Notes: generated from the sequence alone by a model not told the origin. 40,649 nt of DNA from CAZAFM01 sp964484395 (GCA_964484395.1 CAZAFM010000004.1:1-40649); one strand, 5' to 3'; shown: positions 32,994-40,649, counted from the first letter of the stretch. Made by a program: numbers and translations.

Positions 32994-33920
32994 ATGATTG
33001 ATTTCTCTTCTAAACCTCTTTTTTTAGCCCCACTAGCGGGCTATACTGACCCGCCCTTTAGGAGTGTCGTAAAGCGGTTTGGGGTAGATGTAACAGTCTC
33101 TGAGATGATAAGCTCAAACGCCCTAGTATATACTAATGAAAAAACTCTAAAAATGCTTCAAAAATCCCCCCTAGAAACCCCATATAGTGTACAGATAGCT
33201 GGTGATGATGTAGGCGTTATCCAAAAAGCAGTTCATATTCTAAATGAATATAATGGGATAGATATTATAGATTTAAATGCAGGCTGTCCTGCTAAAAAGG
33301 TGGTAGGAAACAACCAAGGAAGCGCACTTCTAAAAGACCTAAAAAAGCTTCAAGAGATTGTCAAAACCATAAAAAAAACCTCAGATAAGCCAATGACCTC
33401 AGTCAAAGTAAGGCTTGGCTGGAGTACAAACAATATAGTAGATATAGTAAAAGCCATCGAAGATGCTGGAGCTGATTTTATCACCATACATGGAAGAACA
33501 CGAAGTCAGCTTTTTGGCGGATATGTGAACTATGAAGCCATAGCAGAAGCCAAAATCTCCACAAAAATCCCCATAGTTGCAAATGGAGATATAGATAGCT
33601 ATGCAAAGGCTAAAGCGGTTTTTGAAGCAACAGGCTGTGATGGGATAATGATAGGAAGAGCAAGTATTGGAAATCCATGGATATTTTATCAGATAAAACA
33701 CTCCATCAAAGAGCCATCACTCGCCTTAAAAAAAGAGGTGGTTTTAGAGCACCTAGATAGGGTCTGTGAGTTTTATGGAGACAGAGGTATAGCTATTTTT
33801 AGAAAGCACCTTCACACATATTCCAAAGGACTAAGAGGCGCTACGAGCTTCAGAGAGAAGGTAAACACCACAAAAGAGAAAGAGCAACTTGTAGAGCTAA
33901 TAGAGGAGTATTTTGCATAG
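32994..33920 (+). CDS. dusB: tRNA-dihydrouridine synthase (DusB/NifR3-like)
   Basis: A 308-residue FMN-dependent enzyme that reduces uridines in tRNA D-loops with NADPH. Signatures are FLAPLAGYTDPPFRSVVKRFG, VQIAGDD, and DLNAGCPAKKVVGNNQGSALL with the catalytic Cys98. ITIHGRTRSQLFGG and GDIDSYAKA (FMN phosphate region) follow, then DGIMIGRASIGNPWIF. Length is slightly below E. coli DusB (321). DusB is the likely subclass, but the assignment among Dus types is by overall resemblance. The stop is 1 nt from the end of the convergent NosL-like gene, leaving no room for a terminator between them. Confidence 0.92.
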   Translation: MIDFSSKPLFLAPLAGYTDPPFRSVVKRFGVDVTVSEMISSNALVYTNEKTLKMLQKSPLETPYSVQIAGDDVGVIQKAVHILNEYNGIDIIDLNAGCPAKKVVGNNQGSALLKDLKKLQEIVKTIKKTSDKPMTSVKVRLGWSTNNIVDIVKAIEDAGADFITIHGRTRSQLFGGYVNYEAIAEAKISTKIPIVANGDIDSYAKAKAVFEATGCDGIMIGRASIGNPWIFYQIKHSIKEPSLALKKEVVLEHLDRVCEFYGDRGIAIFRKHLHTYSKGLRGATSFREKVNTTKEKEQLVELIEEYFA

Positions 33921-33921
33921 C

Positions 33922-35019
33922 TTACTCAAAAACCCCACTATCTAGTTTAGAAGGAAGTTCTTCATCTATCTCCTCAAACTTTAGTATTTTTTTACCAAAG
34001 TGATCAGCCCTAAACTCCTCTGCCTCCTCTTTGGTTTTAAAAGGGATAAGCTCATGTCCCATAGGTCCATATACATCACTTCCTATGACAAAAAAAGCTT
34101 CTTTTGCATCTACTGGCTCTAGGGTGTAGTAGTTGCTTACCATCATCTTAGCACTACTATCTAGCTTGTGCCCTCCATATCCTTCAGGGTCGAAGTAGTA
34201 TTTAAAAGCATCTTTGGCTCCATCAAAGTAGTGGGTGTGTTCATTATGCTCTATAGATGCTACCCACTTTGGGTATTTGGCTACAAACATTCCGCAAACT
34301 GGGCATTTAGCATCTTCTGGAACTGCTATTTTGTTTGTTATTTCACTACTATTTTCTACTCGCTTTATGAGCCATAGATACTCTACTACACTTTGAAGTT
34401 TGTCTTTGTTGAGTTTTTCACATAAACCCTCTTTTAGAGCTGATTTTAGCGTAAGAATGGACTCAAACTCTAAGGGGTCTACATCTTGACACTTTAGTTT
34501 ATAGAGCTTCTCACCCATCTTCAAAAACCGTCTATTTTCCTTAGCAAAAAACTCCTCATCCTCTTTTAGGTCATGTTTTGCTAAAAAAAGTGCAAACTCA
34601 AAATTTCTTATATCTCCACCATATTTTTTTATAAACTCCTCTGCATCCTCTTTGTTTTTAAAGGCTATTTTTGACCATCTACTATGAATGCCTTTGGCTT
34701 TTGAGTTTACTACATAAAAAGCATCCTCTACATCTATTATATCTTCAGTCTTAAAGTCAACTACATAGATCTTAGCAACCCTATCTTTTATCGCATCAAG
34801 GTCTGAGGCTAAAAACCGTATTCCTATATACTGCTTATATGAGCCATCTTTTAGCTCTGCTATATGGTTTGTTTTGTAATACTTAAGAAGTGGAAGGGCA
34901 CTTATTGCCCCCCACTCCTTGTACTTTTCTTGTAAAAGATGAGGATTGTCTATAGTTGCACTCTTATCAAGTGCAAAAAGACTTAAAAAGCAGATAAAGA
35001 TAGTTAGACAATAACGCAT
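33922..35019 (-). CDS. Double NosL-like periplasmic protein, first domain lacking cysteines
   Basis: A 365-residue exported protein (signal about 1-16, FICFLSLFALD). Residues 30-150 align without gaps to the NosL-like domain of the next protein, but the four cysteines are replaced (Gly37, Ser40, Ile65, Phe69). Residues 160-220 resemble a cytochrome-c-like helical segment with no CXXCH haem site, keeping two cysteines (Cys177, Cys200). Residues 235-350 are a second NosL-like domain with the metal-type site intact (KCPVCGMFVAKYP, Cys239 and Cys242) and HNEHTHYFDG. NosL is a copper chaperone for nitrous oxide reductase; copper delivery to another target is plausible. It starts 2 nt after its paralogue. 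Confidence 0.85.
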   Translation of the reverse strand: MRYCLTIFICFLSLFALDKSATIDNPHLLQEKYKEWGAISALPLLKYYKTNHIAELKDGSYKQYIGIRFLASDLDAIKDRVAKIYVVDFKTEDIIDVEDAFYVVNSKAKGIHSRWSKIAFKNKEDAEEFIKKYGGDIRNFEFALFLAKHDLKEDEEFFAKENRRFLKMGEKLYKLKCQDVDPLEFESILTLKSALKEGLCEKLNKDKLQSVVEYLWLIKRVENSSEITNKIAVPEDAKCPVCGMFVAKYPKWVASIEHNEHTHYFDGAKDAFKYYFDPEGYGGHKLDSSAKMMVSNYYTLEPVDAKEAFFVIGSDVYGPMGHELIPFKTKEEAEEFRADHFGKKILKFEEIDEELPSKLDSGVFE

Positions 35020-35021
35020 AC

Positions 35022-35855
35022 TTACTTATCTAGACCTAGTTTTTTTATCTCTTTTTGAACTGATTCACTCTCTCCATATAGTTTGTCGAACTTATCAAGT
35101 CTAACATCCCAGTAGTAGAGCATAATTGCTTGGAGTTGTTTATCATTGAGGTTACTTCCACATGCGCCACTCTCTTTTATCATCTCTTTTAGCATACCCA
35201 TAGTGTGAGCATCTAGGTTTGATACTTTCTCTTTATCACACTGTGAGTTGAAGAGCTTTTCACCCAGCTTGTACATCTTTGTACTTCTGTTTTTATACAC
35301 AAGTGCAGTATCTTTTGCAAAGTCCTCAAGTGCGGTCATATAGGCTTTGTTGAAGTTTACTACTTCACCACCATTTTTACTAGCAAACTTTTTTGCAGCC
35401 GCTTCATCTTTAAAAGCATACTTACTTGTGTGTGTCATAGTCCCAGGCTTACTACTGCCTACTACATAGTGAGCTTTTTTTGCATCTATAAACTTAAGAG
35501 TTGGTACATCTACTACCATTATCTCATCGATTTTATCCTTCTCGCCCCTATGGACTGTCACCTCAAACTGCTCAACAAGACAGTAGATAGAGCAATATTG
35601 AGTAACATCACCATCTTTTAGCCTCACAGCATGACTTGTTTTATAGAACTTCGGTAGGTACATACCACAGTTTGGACAGTACTCTTTGTCTTTTCCGCTC
35701 ATCAGAAGCTCTGCTTGGCTCGCTGGGACACTCTGAAACATTCCCTTCATAGGTTTTCCCATTCCTTTTTGCGTGCTTTGACCTTCTCCTCCCATAGCAA
35801 AAAGGCTAGAAACACCAAACACAAGTGCAAGCGCTACCTTAAAAACTAGATTCAT
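35022..35855 (-). CDS. NosL-like protein with haem-less cytochrome-c-like C-terminus
   Basis: A 277-residue exported protein with a cleavable signal (FKVALALVFGVSSLFA, cut near residue 20). A Gly/Met-rich stretch (MGKPMKGMF) may help bind copper. The NosL-like domain (50-170) has YCPNCGMYLPKFYK (Cys60, Cys63) and QYCSIYC (Cys88, Cys92). Residues 185-260 resemble a cytochrome c helix pattern (YKLGEKLFNSQC) but have no CXXCH, with Cys206 and Cys232 possibly bridged. No nosZ or other nos gene is in the window. AAGGAG precedes the ATG. It is the first of the two-gene NosL unit, downstream of photolyase by 45 nt. Confidence 0.87.
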   Translation of the reverse strand: MNLVFKVALALVFGVSSLFAMGGEGQSTQKGMGKPMKGMFQSVPASQAELLMSGKDKEYCPNCGMYLPKFYKTSHAVRLKDGDVTQYCSIYCLVEQFEVTVHRGEKDKIDEIMVVDVPTLKFIDAKKAHYVVGSSKPGTMTHTSKYAFKDEAAAKKFASKNGGEVVNFNKAYMTALEDFAKDTALVYKNRSTKMYKLGEKLFNSQCDKEKVSNLDAHTMGMLKEMIKESGACGSNLNDKQLQAIMLYYWDVRLDKFDKLYGESESVQKEIKKLGLDK

Positions 35856-35895
35856 AAACTCTCCTTAAAAATTTTCGCTATCATACAGTAGGAGT

Positions 35896-35912
35896 GTTAA
35901 TTATTTGTTAAC
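35896..35912. promoter_or_regulatory. Palindrome upstream of the NosL-like pair
   Basis: GTTAA (35896-35900) and TTAAC (35908-35912) flank a 7-nt AT-rich centre, 41 nt before the NosL-like start and overlapping the photolyase stop. On the minus strand a TATGAT -10-like element lies between it and the gene. Its half-sites recall Crp/Fnr-family sites such as the TTAAC/GTTAA type, but the arrangement and spacing differ by a base, so this is only a candidate. Confidence 0.3.
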
Positions 35913-37244
35913 TCTTCTAAGTGCATCTACTTTAGAGCCTTTTATATCAACTATAGGCTTTGGATAGTTTTTGATACTGTTTTGAAAAAGCCATTTTTCA
36001 GACTGAAGATTTTTTGCAGATATGCTACTTAGCTGGGGTAGCCACTTTTTTATATATTCACACTCCTTATCAAACTTTTGGTTTTGAAGATATGGGTTAA
36101 AAATCCTAAAATACGGCTGAGCATCAGCCCCACACCCAGCAGCCCACTGCCATGAGCCTATGTTTGAGCTAGCTTCATAATCAAGTAGATATTCTTTAAA
36201 AAACCTCTCTCCCCACTTCCAAGAGATACCAAGATTTTTGGTTAAAAAAGAGGCTACTATCATCCTAACTCTATTGTGCATATATCCTGTTGATTTTAGC
36301 TCAACTACTCCTGCATCTACTATTGGAACACCTGTTTTTGCCTCCGTAAATGCTAAAAACCTCTCTTCAGAGTTCTCATATTCTATGTTTAGCTGGTTGA
36401 AGTTGTTAAACTCTGAGTGCGGAAAATTAGCTAGAAGCTGCGCATAAAAATCCCTCCATAAAAGCTCTTTTATGTATGTAGCTGAGTTTTCTACCTTCAA
36501 GGATTTACGAACCAACTCTCTTATACCTATAGTTCCAAACCTCAGATGAACGCCTACTTTTGTAGTAGTATCAAGTGCTAGAAAATTCCTATGTTTTTGA
36601 TAATCTGGAAGCTTAAGGCTGAGTGAGTTAAAAACATCATCTTTTGAAAAAGTATCATAAGAGGCTCTTTTTAGGTTTATGGACTCTAGGGATATATCTC
36701 TTTTTTCTACAACACCCTCTTTGATAGAGTATATCTTATCAAACTCAAATCTATTAGTAAGTGTTGGTTTTGCAATATCTGTTTTTTGTATGTTTTTTGA
36801 CTCTAGGTGCTTTAGGGCGCTCTTGTAGTATGGAGTAAAAACTCTATATGGTCTACCCTCTTTGTTCAAAATCTCCTCTGGAGTAAACAAGAAGCTATCA
36901 TATATTCTGGTAAATGGGATGATGGACTCTATGCAACTATCTCTTTTTAGCGCGTATGAGTCATAATCAACACTTGCCATAACATCTCTTGCTCCATTTT
37001 GTTTAAGAAACTCAAAAACATCTTTTGGTTCTGCGAAAAATATCAAAATATCTAGTCCAATCTTTTTTAGCTCATCTTTTAGCTCCATAAGTGCATCAAA
37101 GATAAAGCTAAACCTCCTATCGTCTCTTGCAAAATCAACAATAACATCTCTATCAAATATAAAAATAGGCAAAACCTCTCCACCAAAAGATAAAAGAGGA
37201 TTATCTTCAATCCTCAAATCTCGCCTAAACCAGAGAACCCTCAA
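35901..37244 (-). CDS. phrB: Deoxyribodipyrimidine photolyase
   Basis: A 447-residue FAD enzyme that uses blue light to split cyclobutane pyrimidine dimers. The N-terminal Rossmann domain (VLWFRRDLRIEDNPLL) would hold the antenna pigment. The C-terminal FAD domain shows LLWRDFYAQLL, GVPIVDAGVVELKSTGYMHN and RVRMIVASFLTKNLGISWKWGE. DYEASSNIGSWQWAAGCGAD (the Asn and Trp of the flavin site) and PYFRIFNPYLQ follow. It matches class I CPD photolyases. It overlaps the DUF523/DUF1722 gene by 4 nt, the same pairing as ybgA-phr in E. coli. In a bacterium otherwise resembling deep or sediment types, a photolyase suggests exposure to light. Confidence 0.95.
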   Translation of the reverse strand: MRVLWFRRDLRIEDNPLLSFGGEVLPIFIFDRDVIVDFARDDRRFSFIFDALMELKDELKKIGLDILIFFAEPKDVFEFLKQNGARDVMASVDYDSYALKRDSCIESIIPFTRIYDSFLFTPEEILNKEGRPYRVFTPYYKSALKHLESKNIQKTDIAKPTLTNRFEFDKIYSIKEGVVEKRDISLESINLKRASYDTFSKDDVFNSLSLKLPDYQKHRNFLALDTTTKVGVHLRFGTIGIRELVRKSLKVENSATYIKELLWRDFYAQLLANFPHSEFNNFNQLNIEYENSEERFLAFTEAKTGVPIVDAGVVELKSTGYMHNRVRMIVASFLTKNLGISWKWGERFFKEYLLDYEASSNIGSWQWAAGCGADAQPYFRIFNPYLQNQKFDKECEYIKKWLPQLSSISAKNLQSEKWLFQNSIKNYPKPIVDIKGSKVDALRRVNK

Positions 37245-38194
37245 TCCTTATACGCCTTTATCTCAGATCTAAGCCCAAGTGAGTCAGGATATGGATGGAG
37301 GAACTTTTGGTTTTTAAGGTACTCTATATTGTACTTGAGAATGTAGATTTCTAGAAGTTTTAGTGGGGCGATAAGTGGCACTACTCCTTTATAGAACTCA
37401 TCAAAGCTTTTAAGTATCTCTCTTTTTTCACCCTCTTTTAGTTCATTTTTCAAAAATCCAAATATATGCTCTAACACATTTAAGACCTTTCCTTTTGTGC
37501 TTTTTTTCTTGATAGTTTCACAAAAAAGCTCAAAGTAGCTCTGCAAAACCTCATCAAAGCTCACTCCGCTACTATTTGATACTATGCGTCCTAACTCTCT
37601 GTAGTTTGATTGATGTTTACTAAGAAGCAAAAACTTATATGTAGTGTGAAACTTAACTAGCTCAGAGATTTTTGTAGCATTTGCTTTTAGCTCTTTTATA
37701 TCTTTGTACGCATACATCTCCATCAAAAAGTTCTCTTTTAGCCATGAGTCTTGAAGTCTGCCCTCATCTTCAAGTGGAAGAAGTGGAAATCTCTCTTTAA
37801 GTAGTTTAGCAAAAACCCCCTCACCATTTCCTCCTGGCATTCCATTTGGCAAGTAGAGCTTTACTCTATCAATTCCACAGCTAGGGGATTTACTCTTTAG
37901 GATAAAGCCATCTAGGTCTTTTGATTCTATGCTCTTACAGATGTTTTCTGATTTCTCAGTCAAAATCTCAGTAAAATCACTCTTACTAGAATTACCAAGT
38001 ACGACTATAGCACCATCTTTTTTAACCAACCTCATAGACTCTCTAGGATGTCCAAAAGCATCATCTTCAGGGCAGTAGTGATGATATGTAGCAAAGCCAC
38101 TTAGATTATCTACTACAAAATCATCTTTTTTATGTCCCCCATCAAATCTACATTCAACACCCAAAATACAAGAAGAGAGTCCAATTTTTAACAT
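37241..38194 (-). CDS. DUF523-DUF1722 (YbgA-like) protein
   Basis: A 317-residue cytoplasmic protein in two parts. Residues 1-145 are DUF523, with cysteines in SSCILGVECRFDGGHK, YHHYCPEDDAFGHPRE and SKSPSCGIDR that could hold an Fe-S cluster. Residues 185-310 are DUF1722/YbgA, helical, with KFHTTYKFLLLSKHQSNYRELGR. This two-domain form is widespread; its reaction is not established as far as I know, though it is often beside photolyase and has been linked to tRNA or DNA repair chemistry. It overlaps phrB by 4 nt and diverges from the globin-like gene at 38250. Confidence 0.9.
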   Translation of the reverse strand: MLKIGLSSCILGVECRFDGGHKKDDFVVDNLSGFATYHHYCPEDDAFGHPRESMRLVKKDGAIVVLGNSSKSDFTEILTEKSENICKSIESKDLDGFILKSKSPSCGIDRVKLYLPNGMPGGNGEGVFAKLLKERFPLLPLEDEGRLQDSWLKENFLMEMYAYKDIKELKANATKISELVKFHTTYKFLLLSKHQSNYRELGRIVSNSSGVSFDEVLQSYFELFCETIKKKSTKGKVLNVLEHIFGFLKNELKEGEKREILKSFDEFYKGVVPLIAPLKLLEIYILKYNIEYLKNQKFLHPYPDSLGLRSEIKAYKD

Positions 38195-38214
38195 AAATCA
38201 TTCCTAAATTTTTG

Positions 38215-38220
38215 TATAAT
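38215..38220 (+). promoter_or_regulatory. -10 box of the protoglobin-PsiE gene
   Basis: A perfect TATAAT preceded by TTTTTG lies 29 nt before the ATG at 38250, in the 55-nt gap between two divergent genes. No good -35 is visible. An AAGGATA ribosome site follows. Confidence 0.5.
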
Positions 38221-38249
38221 TCTACCTTAGAATAAAACAAGGATAGTTT

Positions 38250-39146
38250 ATGCAAGCAGAGATTGAGCATATTTTAGAAGACTATAGATTAAGTAAAAGC
38301 GATTTAAGCAACATAGCTGAACTCTCAGAGAAGCTATATGATGATAAATCAAGATTTTTAAACTCTCTTTATGATTATATGGTGGGCTTTGATGAGCTAG
38401 AAAAACTAGGAAAAGAGCAAAAAGAGTTTTTAGCTCAAAACATCAAGCACTGGTACAGCAGGCTTCTTAGTGGAGATTATGATACAATTTTTTACAAAGA
38501 GCTATATCGCGTAGGTAGCGTAATGGCAAAAAACAACCTCACGCCACACCACATAAATATATTTGCAACATTTATTAGAGACTATCTATACAGAAATATC
38601 GGTTCTCTCTACTCTACAAAAGAGGATAGAGATAGAGTTAGAAGTAGTGCTTTTAAGGTTGTGGATATTTGTGTAGATACTATCTCGCTTGCTTTTAGAC
38701 AAGAGGAGCTTAGCTTTTTTTTATCAAATTCTAGGCTTCATAAAGGTGTAATAAACTTTGCAGGTGGGTTTTCACTTCTGCTTGATATGTTTTTGACACT
38801 ATTTCTTGTACTTCTTGCTATTCTTATTGGTGCATATACTGCTTATGAGATTCTTTCACTATTTATAGGAACATACGATGTATCAAAAAAAGCCCTATCT
38901 ATATTGGGTAATATGCTTATTCTTTGGGCAATAGTTGAACTACTAGAGGAGAACATAAAACACCTAAAAGGTGCAAAATTTGCTATAAAAGTCTTCGTCT
39001 CAGTCGGACTTGCAGCAATTGTTAGAGAGATTCTAATCGCTTCTCTAGCCCATAATTACAGCGGACTAGGATTTATGACCGCTACACTTCTAGCCCTAGG
39101 TATAGTCTACTACCTCTTAGATAGAGGAAGTAGAAGCAAGTCTTAG
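38250..39146 (+). CDS. Protoglobin-like sensor fused to a PsiE-like membrane domain
   Basis: A 298-residue membrane protein. Residues 15-160 look like a globin-coupled-sensor/protoglobin fold: FLNSLYDYMVGFDELEKL, IKHWYSRLLSGDYDTIFYKE and YRVGSVMAKNNLTPHHINIF, then YLYRNIGSLY. In known relatives the segment reads like RIGxxHxRxGL with His as the proximal haem ligand; here that position is Met92, with His100-His101 nearby. Residues 175-295 form four membrane helices with LLEENIKHLKGAKFAIKVF and VGLAAIVREILI, as in PsiE-family phosphate-starvation proteins. Haem or gas sensing relayed to the membrane is an attractive guess. It is alone on this strand, with AAGGATA before the ATG. Confidence 0.72.
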   Translation: MQAEIEHILEDYRLSKSDLSNIAELSEKLYDDKSRFLNSLYDYMVGFDELEKLGKEQKEFLAQNIKHWYSRLLSGDYDTIFYKELYRVGSVMAKNNLTPHHINIFATFIRDYLYRNIGSLYSTKEDRDRVRSSAFKVVDICVDTISLAFRQEELSFFLSNSRLHKGVINFAGGFSLLLDMFLTLFLVLLAILIGAYTAYEILSLFIGTYDVSKKALSILGNMLILWAIVELLEENIKHLKGAKFAIKVFVSVGLAAIVREILIASLAHNYSGLGFMTATLLALGIVYYLLDRGSRSKS

Positions 39147-39162
39147 CAAACAAGGGGTGATT

Positions 39163-40374
39163 TTAATACAAAAATCCAAATAACCATAGTGGTATTTTAT
39201 TTTTGTATCCAACCTCTACATCATCATAGGCTACAAAACTATTTTCTATATCTTTTATTTGCTCAAAGCCTTTGTTTCTGCCACCAACCTCAAAAAGATA
39301 TTTGCTACCTACTAAGAAATCACCTTTTTTAGGGTAGTTGACTTGAGCTACTGCACTTACCATGCTTAAAAAAAATGTTTCTCTTACAGTGCCTATTTCA
39401 CAATCTGCTATATTTAAGAGGTTGGTATTATTGAGATATATTTTTTCTGGCTTTTCTAGCCTTGAGAGACCCTTAGAGGATGCTTTCATAAGTAGCTTTA
39501 ATATTCCTGCATCTTCAAGTTTTAAAAAGTACTCTTTCAAAGTTCTTCCATCGCCAATATCAAGTTGTGTTTTTAGCTTTTCTATCACTGGCACAAAAGG
39601 GACACTTTCCATAATAATATTTAAAAGTAGTTTTAGTTTTTTGACACTATTTCCATCTAAACTAGGATATATAAAGAGTAAATCATTCGAGATAGCTATA
39701 TTTAGATTTTGTCTTAACATATCAAAAAATATCTCATCATCATTTATGCTTAAAAAATATGGGTAATACCCTACTTTACAATACCGCTTAAAAAGTGGCA
39801 ATATTTTTTGATCCAATTTTTCTAGTTTACTGATTATCTCAAAAGCTACTTCCTCATGAGTGTTGATTATATCAGTGATGCTAAGCTCTGGAAGTTGCAT
39901 ATCTAGATGTAATTCCAAAAACTCTTTGAAACTCATTCCTTCCATTTTCAAAATATGAGCTCTCCTACTTAGATCATGACTCCCTTTGTCTATTTCTAAA
40001 GCAGAGCTTCCACTTGCTACGATTTGTAAGTTAGGAAAATTGTCATAGATAGTTTTTAACTCTTGTGACCAATTTGAGTATTTGTGTATCTCATCAAAGC
40101 AGAGTAACTTTCCACCTTGTATCTCAAACTGCTCAGCTATCTCATACATACTCAAATCACCAACTATAAAACTATCCATGCTCACATAGAGTGATTTTAG
40201 CTCTGTGTGTTGATGCATATATTGGGCTATGGTTACTGTTTTTCCAATACCTCTTTGACCTGTTATGATAGTTAGTCTGTGTTTGATTTTATTGTTTTTT
40301 ATAAAGTATCTTTGATAAGGAAGGTCATTTCTTTGAAGAAATTTTTTAGATTCTAGTGATAATTTTTCCAGCAT
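39163..40374 (-). CDS. AAA ATPase with DUF4143-type C-terminus
   Basis: About 403 residues. It belongs to the AAA_14/DUF4143 group of P-loop proteins, common in Campylobacterota and Bacteroidetes, with no established role. Walker A is TGQRGIGKT (38-46), Walker B LLCFDEIHKYSNW (90 onward), and a sensor-like ASGSSALEID follows. The end, LFEVGGRNKGFEQIKDIENS to IPLWLFGFLY, is a nuclease-like core with Glu and Lys suggestive of the PD-(D/E)xK fold. The ATG at 40374 is chosen because GGGAG lies 5 nt upstream; an ATG at 40386 adds four residues. A TATAAT (40402-40407, minus) lies upstream. It converges on the globin-like gene. Confidence 0.88.
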   Translation of the reverse strand: MLEKLSLESKKFLQRNDLPYQRYFIKNNKIKHRLTIITGQRGIGKTVTIAQYMHQHTELKSLYVSMDSFIVGDLSMYEIAEQFEIQGGKLLCFDEIHKYSNWSQELKTIYDNFPNLQIVASGSSALEIDKGSHDLSRRAHILKMEGMSFKEFLELHLDMQLPELSITDIINTHEEVAFEIISKLEKLDQKILPLFKRYCKVGYYPYFLSINDDEIFFDMLRQNLNIAISNDLLFIYPSLDGNSVKKLKLLLNIIMESVPFVPVIEKLKTQLDIGDGRTLKEYFLKLEDAGILKLLMKASSKGLSRLEKPEKIYLNNTNLLNIADCEIGTVRETFFLSMVSAVAQVNYPKKGDFLVGSKYLFEVGGRNKGFEQIKDIENSFVAYDDVEVGYKNKIPLWLFGFLY

Positions 40375-40401
40375 AGTATCTCCCATTGGTTATACAATAC
40401 C

Positions 40402-40407
40402 ATTATA
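40402..40407 (-). promoter_or_regulatory. -10 box of the AAA ATPase gene
   Basis: A perfect TATAAT on the minus strand, 27 nt upstream of the ATG at 40374. A weak TTAGAA lies 17 nt further upstream as a -35. Probable promoter. Confidence 0.5.
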
Positions 40408-40649
40408 TCATAAAAAATAGGGATTCTAATACTAATTAAAATCGTTTTTTGACCCAAGGATGATTAAGGGCTAGAGAGATTTTATCTTTTTGTAAAGTAT
40501 GATTATTTTTTACTCCAGAATATATATCTTTTATTGCGTTTTATGTCTTTGTTTGCTTATATTGTCATTGTCACCTGACCCCTGTCATTCAATTCCTAAG
40601 TTTGCAATTTTTATAATCGGACATACTGTAACAGTTATTGCTGATTGGG
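40408..40649. other. AT-rich gene-free end of the window
   Basis: No convincing gene is seen on either strand. A short minus-strand frame, 40437-40505, reads NHTLQKDKISLALNHPWVKK and then RF and a stop; it looks like the tail of a degraded gene. Around 40565-40590 there is GTCACCTGACCCCTGTCATT, with TGTCAT occurring twice. This kind of sequence is reminiscent of DNA flanking IS200/REP-associated transposases, but no transposase is visible before the window ends. Confidence 0.35.

Noticed and set aside
33922..35855. Cytochrome c haem domains in the NosL-like proteins
   Set aside because: The helix pattern is similar, but neither protein has a CXXCH motif, so covalent haem is not supported.

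Overview
The window looks like chromosomal DNA from a member of the Campylobacterota (Epsilonproteobacteria), most like a sulfur-oxidising Sulfurimonas-type genome. This rests on AT-rich DNA with heavy ATA, CTA and AGA codon use, a RecO starting MQGYIL, NosL-like periplasmic proteins, an E. coli-type IlvD, and dense 4-nt gene overlaps. The genus is an inference. No rRNA, tRNA, CRISPR array or complete insertion sequence was recognised.

Layout. (1) 59-1678: flagellar rod genes flgF and flgG, followed directly by a VapBC toxin-antitoxin pair (1746-2371) with its own near-consensus promoter and operator-like repeat. (2) 2462-6414: branched-chain amino acid run leuD, leuB, a small TPR protein without a normal start codon, a CiaD-like acidic protein, and ilvD. 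(3) 6428-10518, minus strand: a KefB/C-type antiporter; then a DHH phosphoesterase, a small unknown protein and an HD-GYP phosphodiesterase as one tight unit. (4) 10612-15022, plus strand: an MscS channel coupled to a YgiQ radical SAM protein, then an ammonium transporter fused to a GGDEF domain. (5) 15034-19794, minus strand: seven coupled genes: a Uma2 nuclease-like protein, four minor pilin/pseudopilin genes, an orphan Dpp/Opp-type permease and a TIGR02757 protein. (6) 19826-20990: a decayed patch with the start of a glycosyltransferase and the start of an FkbM-type methyltransferase flanking a Phd/PIN toxin-antitoxin pair. (7) 20996-23704, minus strand: a membrane-anchored helical-repeat protein, an ABC-2 permease, an ABC ATPase with a short N-terminus, and RecO. 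(8) 23775-33920, plus strand: gltB, gltD, an inositol-monophosphatase-family gene, accD, rlmH, a DksA-type gene, a membrane protein of unknown function and dus. (9) 33922-38194, minus strand: a DUF523-DUF1722 protein, photolyase and two NosL-like proteins. (10) 38250-39146: a protoglobin-like/PsiE-like membrane fusion. (11) 39163-40374: an AAA ATPase with a DUF4143-type C-terminus, then about 260 bases without a gene.

Themes. Nitrogen and amino acid assimilation are well represented (gltBD, leuDB, ilvD, Amt). Cyclic-di-GMP turnover appears twice within 7 kb: a GGDEF cyclase fused to an ammonium transporter, and an HD-GYP esterase next to a DHH phosphatase that might clear the linear dinucleotide. 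The most unusual items are the protoglobin-PsiE fusion that appears to have Met where the haem-ligating His is expected, the two collinear NosL-like proteins in which one copy has lost all four putative metal-binding cysteines, the Amt-GGDEF fusion, and the TPR gene that must start at ATA or TTG or be read through from leuB. All assignments come from reading the sequence; no database search was run.
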